Assembly: GCF_900105195.1 (NCBI RefSeq)
Contig: NZ_FNRX01000002.1
Location: forward strand, 2,604,001-2,668,000
Direction: 5' to 3'
Length of the DNA stretch: 64,000 bases
DNA from: Rhodococcus pyridinivorans
Lineage (GTDB): Bacteria > Actinomycetota > Actinomycetes > Mycobacteriales > Mycobacteriaceae
In this document: positions 36,240 to 45,678 of the stretch, piece after piece
How the letters are laid out: every line of letters begins with the position of its first letter
Numbering within the stretch: the first letter of the stretch is position 1
The notes under the pieces: model-generated
Database searches by the model: none
What the model saw: only the letters and a program-made list of their open reading frames with translations
What the model was told of the DNA's origin: nothing
Program-made: the position numbers and the translations under genes

Positions 36240-36271
36240 GCGCCCGCCCCCGGATCACCGGGGACGGGCGC
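36240..36271. terminator. Bidirectional terminator between polA and trxA
   Basis: A 14-bp stem with one mismatch and loop ATCA: GCGCCCGCCCCCGG ... CCGGGGACGGGCGC. It lies 78 bases after the polA stop and 20 bases beyond the stop of the converging thioredoxin gene. Confidence 0.75.
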
Positions 36272-36290
36272 GGTCGACGCGACGAGTGGG

Positions 36291-36662
36291 TCAGCTCTGC
36301 TCGGCGCGAGCCTCCGCGATCTGCTTGCGCACATCGTCCATGTCGAGGTCCTTGACCTGCGAGACGAGATCCTCGAGAGCGGCGGGCGGAAGAGCACCGG
36401 CCTGGTTGTAGACGAGGATGCCTTCGCGGAACGCCATGATCGTGGGGATCGAGCGGATGTTCGCCGCCGCCGCGATGGCCTGCTCGGCCTCGGTGTCGAC
36501 CTTCGCGTGCACGACGTCGGGATGCTTGTCCGACGATGCCTCGAAGGTGGGCGCGAACTGCTTGCAGGGGCCGCACCAGTCGGCCCAGAAGTCCACGAGC
36601 ACGATGTCATTGCTCGTGACGACCTCGTCGAAGTCCTGCTGGGTGAGAGCCTTGGTTGCCAC
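36291..36662 (-). CDS. trxA: Thioredoxin
   Basis: 123 aa with the redox motif WCGPCKQFAP (CGPC at about residues 32-35), cis-Pro in RSIPTIMAF, and the usual beta-alpha fold. The C-terminus is slightly longer than E. coli TrxA. It reduces protein disulfides using thioredoxin reductase. I start at GTG 36662 (VATKALTQQDFDEVV) because GAAAGGATTTCC is a proper ribosome binding site; a longer ATG start at 36701 would add 13 residues with no support. Confidence 0.93.
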   Translation of the reverse strand: MATKALTQQDFDEVVTSNDIVLVDFWADWCGPCKQFAPTFEASSDKHPDVVHAKVDTEAEQAIAAAANIRSIPTIMAFREGILVYNQAGALPPAALEDLVSQVKDLDMDDVRKQIAEARAEQS

Positions 36663-36825
36663 GGAAATCCTTTCGGTCGGGCGTGTCGACGGGTCCAACA
36701 TCCGGCCGCCGCTGTTTCTTCCCGTTCGTTCCCGCCGTCACGCGTCGTGACGGGGTTCCTTCCGCCACGCTACGTGACGTGTCCGATCCGGGGGTGTCGT
36801 CGGGAGGTGCCGATCGAGGGACGCG

Positions 36826-37833
36826 TCACACGCCGACCGGTTCGACGGACCGCCGGAAGGTCCGTCGGTAGGCCTGCGGAGTGGTCTGCCGCAGGCGCAG
36901 GAAATGCTGGCGCAGCACCGCAGCGGTGCCGAAACCGACGCGGTCGGCCACCACGTCGATCGGAAGGTCGGTCTCCTCGAGCAGGCGCTGCGCGGCCAGG
37001 ACCCGCTGATCGCGGAGCCAGCGCGCGGGCGTGACCCCAACCTCGGCGACGAACCGCCGCGCGAAGGTCCGCGCCGACATGTGCGCCTTCTGCGCCAGTG
37101 CGGCCACCGGGAGTTCCCGGTCGAGGTGCTCGCTCATCCAGTCGAGCAACGGCGCGAGCGACTCGTCCTTGCATTCGGGCAGTGGCATCGCGACGTACTG
37201 GGCCTGCCCACCGTCGCGGTGCGGTGGCACCACCATGCGCCGGGCGATCGTGTTGGCGACCTGGGCTCCCTGGGCGGAGCGGACGATGTGCAGGCACAGG
37301 TCGATGCCGGCCGCGGTGCCTGCGGCGGTGAGGACCGGATGGTCGTCGACGTAGAGCACGTCCCGGTCGACCTGCGCCGTCGGATAGGTCCGGGCGAGAC
37401 GGTCGGCGTGCATCCAGTGGGTCGTGCAGCGACGCCTGTCGAGCAACCCGGCCGCACCGAGGATGAACGCCCCGGTGCACATGCTCGCCACGCGCGCGCC
37501 GCGGTCGACGGCGGCCCGCAGTTTCGCGAACAACGGTTCGAGGCGCCCGTCGTCGAGCGCGATGCCGTCGCTGTTCACCGCTGGCAGGAGAATCAGGTCG
37601 GCGTCGTCGAGGAGATCGAGCCTGTGAGGCACCTCGATGGTGTAGCCGAAGCGGGTGCGCACCGGATCGGAGGTCGCGGCGACGAGGTGGAAGTCGTAGG
37701 TCGGCAGGCCGTCGTCGGAGCGGTCGAAGCCGAACACCTCGCACGCCACGCCGAGTTCGAAGGTCTCGACGTAGGGGAGGACGGGGACGACCACCTTCTC
37801 GAGCCGGCCGGTGGTTCCAGGTGTTCCGGACAC
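36826..37833 (-). CDS. GlxA-type transcriptional regulator (DJ-1/PfpI domain plus AraC HTH)
   Basis: 335 aa. Residues about 10-185 form a class I glutamine-amidotransferase-like (DJ-1/PfpI) domain, with Cys in ARVASMCTGAFILGAAGLLDRR (here the elbow is SMCTGAF). Residues about 235-330 form an AraC-type double HTH (VAALAQKAHMSARTFARRFVAEVG and DLPIDVVADRVGFGTAAVLRQHF). Such regulators sense small metabolites and control catabolic genes. GTG start at 37833. The divergent 39-aa gene may be its target. Ligand unknown. Confidence 0.88.
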   Translation of the reverse strand: MSGTPGTTGRLEKVVVPVLPYVETFELGVACEVFGFDRSDDGLPTYDFHLVAATSDPVRTRFGYTIEVPHRLDLLDDADLILLPAVNSDGIALDDGRLEPLFAKLRAAVDRGARVASMCTGAFILGAAGLLDRRRCTTHWMHADRLARTYPTAQVDRDVLYVDDHPVLTAAGTAAGIDLCLHIVRSAQGAQVANTIARRMVVPPHRDGGQAQYVAMPLPECKDESLAPLLDWMSEHLDRELPVAALAQKAHMSARTFARRFVAEVGVTPARWLRDQRVLAAQRLLEETDLPIDVVADRVGFGTAAVLRQHFLRLRQTTPQAYRRTFRRSVEPVGV

Positions 37834-37926
37834 GCAACCCAGTGTGACACCGTGGTGGCAGAAAAACGATGTTCTCCGACGGCTCTGCCACTGTCGGGTG
37901 GGACCCCGGCGCGGCAGGCTCGAAGC

Positions 37927-38046
37927 ATGATCCTGCTGGTCCTCGTACTTCTGGCGGTCTTTCTCCTCCTCGACGTGCTGGCCCTCACCGGACGCACGCC
38001 CGACACCCATATGGAAGTGACGCAGTTCGGCGACTACCGTTTCTGA
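37927..38046 (+). CDS. Small one-helix membrane protein (39 aa)
   Basis: ATG at 37927. The product MILLVLVLLAVFLLLDVLAL then TGRTPDTHMEVTQFGDYRF has a single hydrophobic helix (residues 1-20) and a polar C-terminal tail. Only GCAGG is present as a weak ribosome binding site. It is divergent from the GlxA-type regulator with a 93-base gap, and convergent with the 2H phosphoesterase gene. I think it is real on composition and position, but no family is recognised. Confidence 0.5.
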   Translation: MILLVLVLLAVFLLLDVLALTGRTPDTHMEVTQFGDYRF

Positions 38047-38066
38047 ACGGCGCACCGTCCCGCTGC

Positions 38067-38618
38067 TCAGGTGAGCAGCCACTCCCGCTTGGCCTCGCCG
38101 TCCCAGCGCCGCACTCCTGCACTCGATCCGGTCAGCTGCCGCTCCGGCGTCTGCGCCGCCAGGACCGCGGTACCGATGCGCGCGGCCGGCACCCGCCGTG
38201 CGAGGGTGACGTGCGGCGTCCACTCGCCCGGCCGGATGTGTGCGGGGATGCCGGGGCATTCCGAGAGCACCTCGAACACCCGCGCCTGGAGTTCGAGCAG
38301 TTCGATCGACGGCACGACCGTGCGGGCGAGCGTCGCGTACCGGCCACCGAAGATCACCACGCCACCGAGCCGGAGGGTGATCCGCCGGACCGTGATGGTG
38401 GCCCGCAGCGCGTCCTCGAGTTCGTCCGGCAGGGCATGGGCGACGAACAGCGTCACGTGCGGACGGTTGGATTCGGAACGGACGCGTCCCTGACTGTGCA
38501 GGCCGGCGTCGAGCAGCCGGGTCCACTCGTCGCGCACCGCCGTGTCGAGCGGGGCGTCGAGGAGGAGTTCCACCGACTGGACCACGGTAGGCAATGATGA
38601 CCGGGTGACCGACGACAC
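38067..38618 (-). CDS. 2H phosphoesterase (2'-5' RNA ligase/LigT-like)
   Basis: Up to 183 aa. Two HxT motifs, RPHVTLF and TPHVTLARR, mark the twin catalytic His of the 2H superfamily, which opens 2',3'-cyclic phosphates or joins 2'-5' linkages. The frame is open to GTG 38618, but this overlaps the next plus-strand gene; TTG 38594 or GTG 38585 (VVQSVELLLDAP) are alternatives that avoid overlap with its start. The start is therefore uncertain while the family call is good. Confidence 0.82.
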   Translation of the reverse strand: MSSVTRSSLPTVVQSVELLLDAPLDTAVRDEWTRLLDAGLHSQGRVRSESNRPHVTLFVAHALPDELEDALRATITVRRITLRLGGVVIFGGRYATLARTVVPSIELLELQARVFEVLSECPGIPAHIRPGEWTPHVTLARRVPAARIGTAVLAAQTPERQLTGSSAGVRRWDGEAKREWLLT

Positions 38619-39690
38619 CGCAACGCTTCAGACCCATCGCATCGGACTTCTCGAGGGGGACGGCATCGGTCCCGAGATCGTGCCGGCGACCCGCAGGATC
38701 GTCGACACCGCCGTCGCGGCAGCCGGGGTCGCGGTCGACTGGGTGCCGCTGCCCGTCGGTGCCTCCGCGATCGAGACGCACGGCAGCCCGCTGCCGCAGG
38801 TCACCCTCGACACCCTCGCCGAGCTCGACGCGTGGATCCTCGGCCCGCACGACAGCGCCTCGTACCCACCCGAGTTCCGGGGTCAGCTCACTCCGGGCGG
38901 TCGGATCCGCAAGCACTTCGACCTGTACGCGAACATCCGGCCGGCGTGCGCACTGCCGGGAGCGGCGTCGGTGTCACCGAAGATGGATCTCGTGGTCGTC
39001 CGGGAGAACACCGAGGGTTTCTACGCCGACCGGAACATGGCCGTCGGCAGCGGCGAGTTCATGCCCACACCCGACATCGCACTCGCGGTCGGAGTGATCA
39101 CCCGCGCCGCCTGTGAACGCATCGCGCACACCGCCTTCGACCTCGCGTCGCGTCGCCGCAAGCGCGTGACCATCGTGCACAAGGCCAACGTGCTCGCCAG
39201 CACGACCGGCCTGTTCCGGGACGTGTGCCAGGAAGTGGGTCGTCTCTACCCGAGCGTCACTGTCGACGACCAGCACGTCGACGCGATGGCCGCGCTGCTC
39301 GTCCGCCGCGGCGCCGAGTTCGACGTGATCGTGACGGAGAACATGTTCGGCGACATCCTGTCCGACCTCGCCGCCGAACTGTCCGGCTCGCTCGGTACCG
39401 CGGCGTCGATCAACGCGTCGCGCACCAAGGCCATGGCCCAGGCCGCGCACGGCGCCGCACCCGACATCGCCGGGCAGGGCCGCGCCAACCCGATCGCGCT
39501 GATCCTCTCCGCCGCCATGCTTCTCGACCGTGTCGGTGCACGCGCGGACATCGAATTCTCCGCGGCCGCCCGCGCCATCGAGGACGCCGTGCGCGCGACC
39601 GTCGCGGCGGGTGTCGCGACCGCCGACCTCGGTGGCACCGCGTCGACGGACGAGTTCACCGCCGCCGTCATCGCCCGCCTCGAAGCCTGA
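38605..39690 (+). CDS. Isocitrate/isopropylmalate-type dehydrogenase
   Basis: 361 aa of the beta-decarboxylating dehydrogenase family (isocitrate, 3-isopropylmalate, tartrate, homoisocitrate). Visible: IGLLEGDGIGPEIVPA at the N-terminus, substrate/metal motif VVRENTEGFYADRN, catalytic Lys in VTIVHKANVL, and the metal-binding DAMAALLVRRGAEFDVIVTENMFGDILSD region. The exact substrate cannot be decided. It is not beside leu genes, so a tartrate or other 2-hydroxyacid substrate is possible. GTG start at 38605 with no ribosome binding site. Confidence 0.88.
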   Translation: MTDDTATLQTHRIGLLEGDGIGPEIVPATRRIVDTAVAAAGVAVDWVPLPVGASAIETHGSPLPQVTLDTLAELDAWILGPHDSASYPPEFRGQLTPGGRIRKHFDLYANIRPACALPGAASVSPKMDLVVVRENTEGFYADRNMAVGSGEFMPTPDIALAVGVITRAACERIAHTAFDLASRRRKRVTIVHKANVLASTTGLFRDVCQEVGRLYPSVTVDDQHVDAMAALLVRRGAEFDVIVTENMFGDILSDLAAELSGSLGTAASINASRTKAMAQAAHGAAPDIAGQGRANPIALILSAAMLLDRVGARADIEFSAAARAIEDAVRATVAAGVATADLGGTASTDEFTAAVIARLEA

Positions 39691-39696
39691 GCTTCG
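39681..39696 (+). terminator. Small hairpin at the end of the dehydrogenase gene
   Basis: CGAAGC-CTGA-GCTTCG, a perfect 6-bp stem containing the stop codon in its loop and followed by GGGTTTG. A possible weak terminator before the amino acid importer operon. Confidence 0.45.
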
Positions 39697-39726
39697 GGTT
39701 TGCATTCGGACCCCTCCCTGGTTGGA

Positions 39727-39732
39727 TACTGT
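39727..39732 (+). promoter_or_regulatory. -10 element of the amino acid importer operon
   Basis: TACTGT lies 6 bases before the GTG at 39739, with no ribosome binding site, consistent with a leaderless transcript. Confidence 0.45.
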
Positions 39733-39738
39733 GCGACT

Positions 39739-40671
39739 GTGAATCGAGCAGTGCACACCCGCCGCGTGACCTCGTGGGGGCGTCGTCATGTCCGGACCCT
39801 GAGCAGGCTGGCGGCGGGAGCGGCGGTGCTTGCCTTCGCGACCGGGTGCGTGGTGAACGGCGAATCGACCGTGCCGCCCGGCGACCGAGTCACCGTCGAG
39901 AAGGTCGACGCCATCGCGAGGCAGTTGCCGCCCGACATCGCCGACGGCGGCACCCTCGAGGTCGGGGTGAACGTCCCGTACGCCCCCAACGAGTTCAAGG
40001 ACGACGACGGCACCATCGTCGGCTTCGGCGTCGAACTCGTCCACGCCCTCGGCGACGTCCTCGGACTCGAGGCGGTGCTCAACGAAGCCGACTTCGACCG
40101 GATCATCCCGGCCGTCCAGGCGGGCACCTTCGAGATGGGCTCGTCGTCGTTCACCGACACGAAGGAACGCGAGGAATCGGTCGACTTCGTCACCTACTAC
40201 AGCGCCGGAGTGCAGTGGGCGCAGCGCACCGGCGAATCCGTCGACCCCGACAACGCGTGCGGACTGCGGGTGGCGGTACAGACCACCACCATCGAGGACC
40301 TCGAGGAGGTCCCCGCGAAGAGCGAGGAATGCGTCGCCCGCGGGCTGCCGCCCATCGACAAGGTCAAGTACGACAGCCAGGACGAGGCTGCCAATGCCCT
40401 CATCCTCGGCCGGGTGGACGCACTGTCCGCCGACTCGCCGGTCACGGCGTACGTCATCGCCCGCAGCGAGGAACGACTCGAACCGGCCGGTGAGGTCTTC
40501 GACGCCGCGCCCTACGGATTCGTCGTCGCGAAGGGGTCGCCGTTCGGTCCCGTACTGCAGCAGGCAGTGCAGTACCTCATCGATTCCGGTGCGTACGACG
40601 AGATCACCGCGCGCTGGGGCATGGAGGACGGCGCGATCACCGCCTCGCAGATCAACGGCGCGACGAGCTGA
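39739..40671 (+). CDS. Polar amino acid ABC transporter substrate-binding lipoprotein
   Basis: 310 aa from GTG 39739. The basic n-region and hydrophobic core end in the lipobox FATGC (Cys37). The mature part is SBP_bac_3 family: [63 protein letters not shown]. It captures a polar or charged amino acid (Glu, Gln, Arg or similar) for the permease and ATPase encoded next (gaps of 11 bp, then a 4-bp overlap). An alternative GTG at 39766 gives a more usual signal length. Confidence 0.9.
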   Translation: MNRAVHTRRVTSWGRRHVRTLSRLAAGAAVLAFATGCVVNGESTVPPGDRVTVEKVDAIARQLPPDIADGGTLEVGVNVPYAPNEFKDDDGTIVGFGVELVHALGDVLGLEAVLNEADFDRIIPAVQAGTFEMGSSSFTDTKEREESVDFVTYYSAGVQWAQRTGESVDPDNACGLRVAVQTTTIEDLEEVPAKSEECVARGLPPIDKVKYDSQDEAANALILGRVDALSADSPVTAYVIARSEERLEPAGEVFDAAPYGFVVAKGSPFGPVLQQAVQYLIDSGAYDEITARWGMEDGAITASQINGATS

Positions 40672-40682
40672 GAAAGGGAACC

Positions 40683-41669
40683 ATGAGCGAGTCCACGTCC
40701 GCGAGATCCGCGGAACCGCGACCGGACGACCCGGAGCCGATACGCGCAGTACCCCTGCGACATCCCGGACGATGGATCTCCGGCGCGATCGTCCTGATCG
40801 CACTCGGGTTGTTCGCCTGGGGAGCGGCCACCAACGAGGCCTACCGCTGGGACATCTACGCCCGGTACCTGTTCGACGCCCGCATCACCGCAGCCGCGTG
40901 GAAGACCGTGCAGCTGACGGTGCTCGCCATGGCCATCGCCGTCGTCCTCGGCGTGGTGCTCGCGGTGATGCGTCTGTCCCCGAATCCCGTGCTGCGTTCC
41001 GTCGCGTGGCTGTACCTGTGGGTCTTCCGCGGTACCCCGGTGTACGTCCAACTCGTGCTGTGGGGACTGTTCCCGTCGATCTACAAGCAGATCGACCTCG
41101 GGATCCCGTTCGTCCACCAGTTCGTTCACATCGACGTGCAGGGTCTGAACGCGGCGTTCCTGTTCGCCGTCATCGGCCTGGCACTCAACGAGGCGGCCTA
41201 CATGGCGGAGATCGTGCGCGCCGGCATCACCTCCGTGCCCGAGGGGCAGCTGGAGGCGTCCACGGCGCTCGGCATGTCGTGGTCGCAGACCATCCGCCGC
41301 ACCGTCCTGCCGCAGGCGATGCGGGTTATCATCCCGCCGACCGGCAACGAGCTGATCAGCATGCTCAAGACCACCTCGCTGGTCGCCGCGGTGCCCTACA
41401 GCCTCGAGCTGTACGGCCGTGCCCGCGACATCTCGGGTGCGAACTTCCAGCCGATCCCGCTGCTGCTCGTCGCCGCGACCTGGTACCTGGCGATCACCAG
41501 CCTGCTCATGATCGGCCAGTACTACCTCGAGCGGCACTACTCGAAGGGCCTGAGCCGGCAGCTCACGGCCCGTCAGCTGCAGGCACTCGCCGACGCACAG
41601 AACGTACCGGTCGCCGAGGCCGGCAAGCCGACGCCGAAGCCCGGCGCACCGGGGGAGGAACACATATGA
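40683..41669 (+). CDS. Polar amino acid ABC transporter permease
   Basis: 328 aa. A cytoplasmic N-tail, about five transmembrane helices, and the HisM/GlnP-type coupling signature [24 protein letters not shown] (about residues 180-200). The family usually has two permease genes or one homodimer; here only one is present, so a homodimer is likely. ATG follows GAAAGGGAACC. The C-terminal tail is polar. The stop overlaps the ATPase ATG. Confidence 0.92.
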   Translation: MSESTSARSAEPRPDDPEPIRAVPLRHPGRWISGAIVLIALGLFAWGAATNEAYRWDIYARYLFDARITAAAWKTVQLTVLAMAIAVVLGVVLAVMRLSPNPVLRSVAWLYLWVFRGTPVYVQLVLWGLFPSIYKQIDLGIPFVHQFVHIDVQGLNAAFLFAVIGLALNEAAYMAEIVRAGITSVPEGQLEASTALGMSWSQTIRRTVLPQAMRVIIPPTGNELISMLKTTSLVAAVPYSLELYGRARDISGANFQPIPLLLVAATWYLAITSLLMIGQYYLERHYSKGLSRQLTARQLQALADAQNVPVAEAGKPTPKPGAPGEEHI

Positions 41670-42439
41670 CGTCCGTCGAGACGCCGATGGTGCGGGCCGA
41701 CCGGGTCTGCAAGAGTTTCGGCGCCGTCAAGGTGCTCAAGGGCATCTCGCTCGAGGTGGGGCGCGGCCAGGTGACCTGCCTGATCGGTCCGTCCGGATCC
41801 GGCAAGTCGACCTTCCTGCGGTGCATCAACCACCTCGAACGCGTCGACGCCGGTCGCCTGTACGTCGACGGCGATCTCGTCGGTTACGCCGAACGGGGTT
41901 CGAAACTGTACGAACTGCACCCGCGGGCCGCCGCGAAGCAGCGCCGCGACATCGGCATGGTGTTCCAGCACTTCAACCTGTTCCCGCACCGCACCGTGCT
42001 CGAGAACATCATCGAGGCGCCGATCCTCGTGAAGAAGCTCAAGCGTGACGAGGCGGTGGAGAAGGCCCGGGACCTGCTCGCGCGGGTCGGGCTGGCCGAC
42101 AAGGTCGACGCCTATCCCGCGCAGCTCTCGGGCGGCCAGCAGCAGCGCGTCGCGATCGCCCGCGCGCTCGCCATGGATCCCAAGCTCATGCTGTTCGACG
42201 AGCCCACCTCGGCCCTCGACCCCGAACTCGTCGGCGAGGTGCTCGCGGTGATGCGCGATCTCGCCGACGGCGGCATGACGATGGTCGTCGTCACGCACGA
42301 GATGGGCTTCGCGCGGGAGGTCGCCGATCAGCTCGTGTTCATGGACAGCGGCGTGGTCGTCGAGGCCGGTGATCCCCGCCAGGTGCTGGCCGACCCGAAG
42401 GAGAGCCGGACCCGGGAGTTCCTGTCCCGGCTGCTGTGA
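41666..42439 (+). CDS. Polar amino acid ABC transporter ATP-binding protein (GlnQ/HisP type)
   Basis: 257 aa. Walker [11 protein letters not shown]-loop [12 protein letters not shown], signature [15 protein letters not shown], Walker [16 protein letters not shown]-loop [13 protein letters not shown] at 41666 behind GGGGGAGGAACACAT. It powers import by the upstream permease and completes a three-gene importer operon. Confidence 0.94.
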   Translation: MTSVETPMVRADRVCKSFGAVKVLKGISLEVGRGQVTCLIGPSGSGKSTFLRCINHLERVDAGRLYVDGDLVGYAERGSKLYELHPRAAAKQRRDIGMVFQHFNLFPHRTVLENIIEAPILVKKLKRDEAVEKARDLLARVGLADKVDAYPAQLSGGQQQRVAIARALAMDPKLMLFDEPTSALDPELVGEVLAVMRDLADGGMTMVVVTHEMGFAREVADQLVFMDSGVVVEAGDPRQVLADPKESRTREFLSRLL

Positions 42440-42446
42440 GTCGGGA

Positions 42447-43355
42447 TCAGGTGGGTTTGCGGCTGCAGAAGATGGCGGTGCCCGGGAAGATCGAACCGCG
42501 CAGCGGGCTCCACTGTCCCCACTCGCGGTCGAGATGCTCGGGCCACTCGGGTTCGACGATGTCGTAGACCTCGAGGCCGGCGGCGACGAGTTCGCGCACC
42601 CGGTCGCCCACGGTGCGGTGGTGCTCGGCGTAGGTCGCCCGGCCCGTCGCGTCCACCTCGACGTAGGGGGTCCGGTCGAAATACGGGAACATCGCGACCA
42701 GGCCCTGTTCGCCCGGATCGTCGGGGAAGATCCACCGCATCGGGTGGTTCACGGAGAACACCCACCGTCCGCCGGGTCGCAGCACCCGCGCCACTTCGCT
42801 CATCACCCGGGCGGAATCGGCGACGAAGGGCACCGCGCCGAACGCCGAGCACACGATGTCGAAGCTTCCGTCGGCGAACGGCAGGTTCTCGGCGCCGGCC
42901 TGTACGAGCGGAACCGTCGGGCCGGAACCGGTCATCGCCGCGCGTCCGCGCTGCAGCATCCCCATGGAGATGTCCAGCCCGACCGCCCGGGCACCCTGCC
43001 CGGCGATCCAGCGGGCGCACGGCGCCGAACCGCACCCGAGTTCGAGGACGTCGCGTCCGGCAACCGGGCCGAGCAACTGCACATCGCCCTCGTGCAGGCC
43101 CTCCGGGCACCACACGAACTCCCCGGCGGCCGAGTCCACGCCCAGGAACTCGCCGTGCGTGCGGTGGTAGTCGTCGGTGTCGGCGTCCCACCAGACCCGG
43201 TTCGCGCGTTCGCTCTCGAGGGAGCCGAGGCGGGTCCGGGTGGGTCGGGTCTCGCCGAGGATCGTCTCGGCGTCCGCGTGCCGCGCGGCCTCGTCGTCGG
43301 TTCCCTCCGGGACGCCCGAAAGGTCTGGAAAAGGGGGGTTCGCGGAGCCCGGCAT
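42447..43355 (-). CDS. Class I SAM-dependent methyltransferase
   Basis: 302 aa. The SAM-binding loop VLELGCGSAPCARWIA (residues about 93-108), DISMGMLQR, and the post-I region LPFADGSFDIVCSAFGAVPFV identify the methyltransf_11 family. The substrate is unknown. It starts at ATG 43355 and converges with the amino acid importer (stops 7 bases apart). It is divergent from rpsA. Confidence 0.85.
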   Translation of the reverse strand: MPGSANPPFPDLSGVPEGTDDEAARHADAETILGETRPTRTRLGSLESERANRVWWDADTDDYHRTHGEFLGVDSAAGEFVWCPEGLHEGDVQLLGPVAGRDVLELGCGSAPCARWIAGQGARAVGLDISMGMLQRGRAAMTGSGPTVPLVQAGAENLPFADGSFDIVCSAFGAVPFVADSARVMSEVARVLRPGGRWVFSVNHPMRWIFPDDPGEQGLVAMFPYFDRTPYVEVDATGRATYAEHHRTVGDRVRELVAAGLEVYDIVEPEWPEHLDREWGQWSPLRGSIFPGTAIFCSRKPT

Positions 43356-43399
43356 GGGTGTGAGCCTATCGGGTGCGGGGGAGCGGTCCCGATATCGGT

Positions 43400-43429
43400 T
43401 TGCCCGGGTCCCCTCGAAGCGCGTAGCCT
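43400..43429 (+). promoter_or_regulatory. Predicted rpsA promoter
   Basis: TTGCCC (43400-43405) and TAGCCT (43424-43429), spaced by 18 bases, are the best sigma-70-like pair in the 219-base gap before rpsA. They would give a 5' UTR of about 140 bases, long enough for feedback control by S1 protein. Confidence 0.4.
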
Positions 43430-43574
43430 GGTGATCGCGAGTGTCCGCAGTTCGGCCCCAGGATCGAACGAGGAACTCGCCGTGACTCGCACATCGCCGT
43501 ATCGCAGTGGGTGTTTCACGTGCCCGACCGAATTTGACCAACCGACTATCAACCCGTCCGGAGCAACTCAACAC

Positions 43575-45035
43575 ATGGCCTCCACCACCGTCACCTCGCC
43601 GCAGGTAGCCGTCAACGACATCGGCTCCGCCGAGGATTTCCTCGCCGCCATCGACGCCACGATCAAGTACTTCAACGATGGCGACATCGTCGAGGGCACC
43701 ATCGTCAAGGTCGATCGCGACGAGGTGCTGCTCGACATCGGTTACAAGACCGAAGGCGTCATCCCGTCCCGCGAGCTCTCCATCAAGCACGATGTCGACC
43801 CCAACGAGGTCGTGTCGGTGGGCGATGAGGTCGAGGCTCTTGTTCTCACCAAGGAGGACAAGGAAGGCCGTCTGATCCTGTCCAAGAAGCGTGCTCAGTA
43901 CGAGCGCGCCTGGGGCACGATCGAGGAGCTCAAGGAGAAGGACGAGGCCGTCAAGGGCACCGTCATCGAGGTCGTCAAGGGCGGCCTGATCCTCGACATC
44001 GGCCTGCGTGGCTTCCTGCCCGCGTCGCTCGTCGAGATGCGGCGCGTCCGCGACCTCCAGCCTTACGTCGGCAAGGAGATCGAGGCCAAGATCATCGAGC
44101 TCGACAAGAACCGCAACAACGTGGTCCTGTCGCGCCGCGCATGGCTCGAGCAGACCCAGTCCGAGGTTCGCAGCGAGTTCCTGCACCAGCTCCAGAAGGG
44201 CCAGGTCCGCAAGGGCGTCGTGTCCTCCATCGTCAATTTCGGCGCCTTCGTCGATCTCGGCGGTGTCGACGGCCTCGTGCACGTCTCCGAGCTGTCCTGG
44301 AAGCACATCGATCACCCGTCCGAGGTCGTCGAGGTCGGCACCGAGGTCACCGTCGAGGTTCTCGACGTCGATCTCGACCGCGAGCGCGTCTCCCTGTCGC
44401 TCAAGGCGACGCAGGAAGATCCGTGGCGTCAGTTCGCCCGCACCCACGCGATCGGTCAGATCGTGCCGGGTAAGGTCACCAAGCTCGTTCCGTTCGGCGC
44501 GTTCGTCCGCGTCGAGGAGGGCATCGAAGGCCTCGTCCACATCTCCGAGCTGGCCGAGCGCCACGTCGAGGTCCCGGACCAGGTCGTTGCTGTCGGCGAC
44601 GACGCGATGGTCAAGGTCATCGACATCGACCTCGAGCGTCGTCGTATCTCGCTGTCGCTGAAGCAGGCGAACGAGGACTACACGGCCGAGTTCGACCCGT
44701 CGAAGTACGGCATGGCCGACAGCTACGACGAGCAGGGCAACTACATCTTCCCCGAGGGCTTCGATCCCGAGACCAACGAATGGCTCGAGGGCTACGAGAA
44801 GCAGCGTGAGGAGTGGGAGTCCCGCTACGCGGAGGCCGAGCGTCGCCACAAGATGCACACCGCTCAGATCGAGAAGATGGCTGCCGACGAGGCCGCCGAG
44901 GCTGCGGCCGGCGTGTCCGGTAGCAACTACTCCTCCGAGTCGGGTGCCGAGGCGGCTCCGGAGACCACCGGTGGATCGCTCGCGAGCGACGCCCAGCTCG
45001 CCGCTCTGCGCGAGAAGCTGTCGGGTAACGCCTGA
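43575..45035 (+). CDS. rpsA: 30S ribosomal protein S1
   Basis: 486 aa with four S1 (OB-fold) RNA-binding domains at about residues 35-105, 122-190, 207-277 and 294-365, nearly identical in text to mycobacterial RpsA (for example GDIVEGTIVKVDRDEVLLDI and HVSELSWKHIDHPSEVV). The C-terminal 110 residues are acidic and end GGSLASDAQLAALREKLSGN(A). It helps mRNA docking on the 30S subunit. ATG at 43575 with CGGAG 13 bases upstream. Same position as in M. tuberculosis, between polA and coaE. Confidence 0.98.
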   Translation: MASTTVTSPQVAVNDIGSAEDFLAAIDATIKYFNDGDIVEGTIVKVDRDEVLLDIGYKTEGVIPSRELSIKHDVDPNEVVSVGDEVEALVLTKEDKEGRLILSKKRAQYERAWGTIEELKEKDEAVKGTVIEVVKGGLILDIGLRGFLPASLVEMRRVRDLQPYVGKEIEAKIIELDKNRNNVVLSRRAWLEQTQSEVRSEFLHQLQKGQVRKGVVSSIVNFGAFVDLGGVDGLVHVSELSWKHIDHPSEVVEVGTEVTVEVLDVDLDRERVSLSLKATQEDPWRQFARTHAIGQIVPGKVTKLVPFGAFVRVEEGIEGLVHISELAERHVEVPDQVVAVGDDAMVKVIDIDLERRRISLSLKQANEDYTAEFDPSKYGMADSYDEQGNYIFPEGFDPETNEWLEGYEKQREEWESRYAEAERRHKMHTAQIEKMAADEAAEAAAGVSGSNYSSESGAEAAPETTGGSLASDAQLAALREKLSGNA

Positions 45036-45048
45036 TACAGCGCTTCGA

Positions 45049-45084
45049 CGGACGACCCCGCACTGTTCGGTGCGGGGTCGTCCG
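45049..45084 (+). terminator. rpsA terminator
   Basis: A perfect 15-bp stem CGGACGACCCCGCAC / GTGCGGGGTCGTCCG with loop TGTTCG, 14 bases after the rpsA stop. Confidence 0.85.
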
Positions 45085-45137
45085 CGTTCCGGGGGGTCAT
45101 TGTTGCTGTGGCACAGGGGCTCCCGGGCCACAACGGG

Positions 45138-45169
45138 ACCGGCCCCCTTCCGAATCGGAGGGGGCCGGT
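45138..45169. terminator. Second strong hairpin behind rpsA
   Basis: ACCGGCCCCCT / AGGGGGCCGGT, a perfect 11-bp stem with further pairing inside (CCGA/TCGG), followed on the plus strand by TCTTCGT. It may act as a backup terminator for rpsA and as terminator for the minus-strand 70-aa gene. Confidence 0.55.
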
Positions 45170-45211
45170 CTTCGTGTGTCGTCGATAGCAGGTGCTCAAC
45201 TCACGGCGAGC

Positions 45212-45424
45212 TCATCCCACGGCGGGAGTGGCCCACTGCGCGGGTAGGGCCGTCGCCCGCTTGCGCATCGCGGCGTGGCTGTGGCGCGCGTTCGTCAGCA
45301 GCGCGGTGAACCAGTTCCGCCGGTGCTCGGCGAGGGCGGCAGCGACCTCGGGGATGAGGATGCAGTGAACACCGTTTTCCATGCCGAGGCGATGCCGACC
45401 TGTGGTTGAGGTGGAGGATCGCAT
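45212..45424 (-). CDS. Hypothetical protein (70 aa)
   Basis: ATG at 45424 with GAAGGCAGGCC directly upstream, a good ribosome binding site. The product starts MRSSTSTTGRHRLGMENGVH and continues CILIPEVAAALAEHRRNWFT, with a basic C-terminus. There is one predicted helix in the middle. No recognised family. Divergent from the MFS gene by 294 bases, a distance that holds both promoters. Confidence 0.55.
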   Translation of the reverse strand: MRSSTSTTGRHRLGMENGVHCILIPEVAAALAEHRRNWFTALLTNARHSHAAMRKRATALPAQWATPAVG

Positions 45425-45678
45425 GGCCTGCCTTCTCGAATGCTCCGGACGAGCCGGGACGGATGCTTCGCAACGACGATATCGGACAGTCGGTCGAATT
45501 CTCCGCATTTACCCCAGGTAGAAGGGGGTGTGTCCAGTTTCCGAGCGGCGTTGCGACCGCCTCGTGACCCCGCCGTGATCGATGTGTGATCCCCGGCGCC
45601 CCTCTGAGGGGAGACGTCGACGGTTCTCTCGGCCGTCCAAGAAGTACACCCGGTTCGTCCCAAGCGACGCGGCGCATC

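Noticed and set aside
33244-36576. 1110-codon minus-strand open frame antisense to polA
   Set aside because: Product is low-complexity and His/Asp/Gly/Val-rich with no recognisable fold, while polA on the other strand has every expected motif. Similar long antisense frames at 8568-10595 and 46933-49995 were dropped for the same reason.
43482-43574. In-frame GTG upstream of rpsA giving a longer S1 protein
   Set aside because: S1 of mycobacteria starts at the equivalent of ATG 43575; the upstream part has no conservation and no ribosome binding site.
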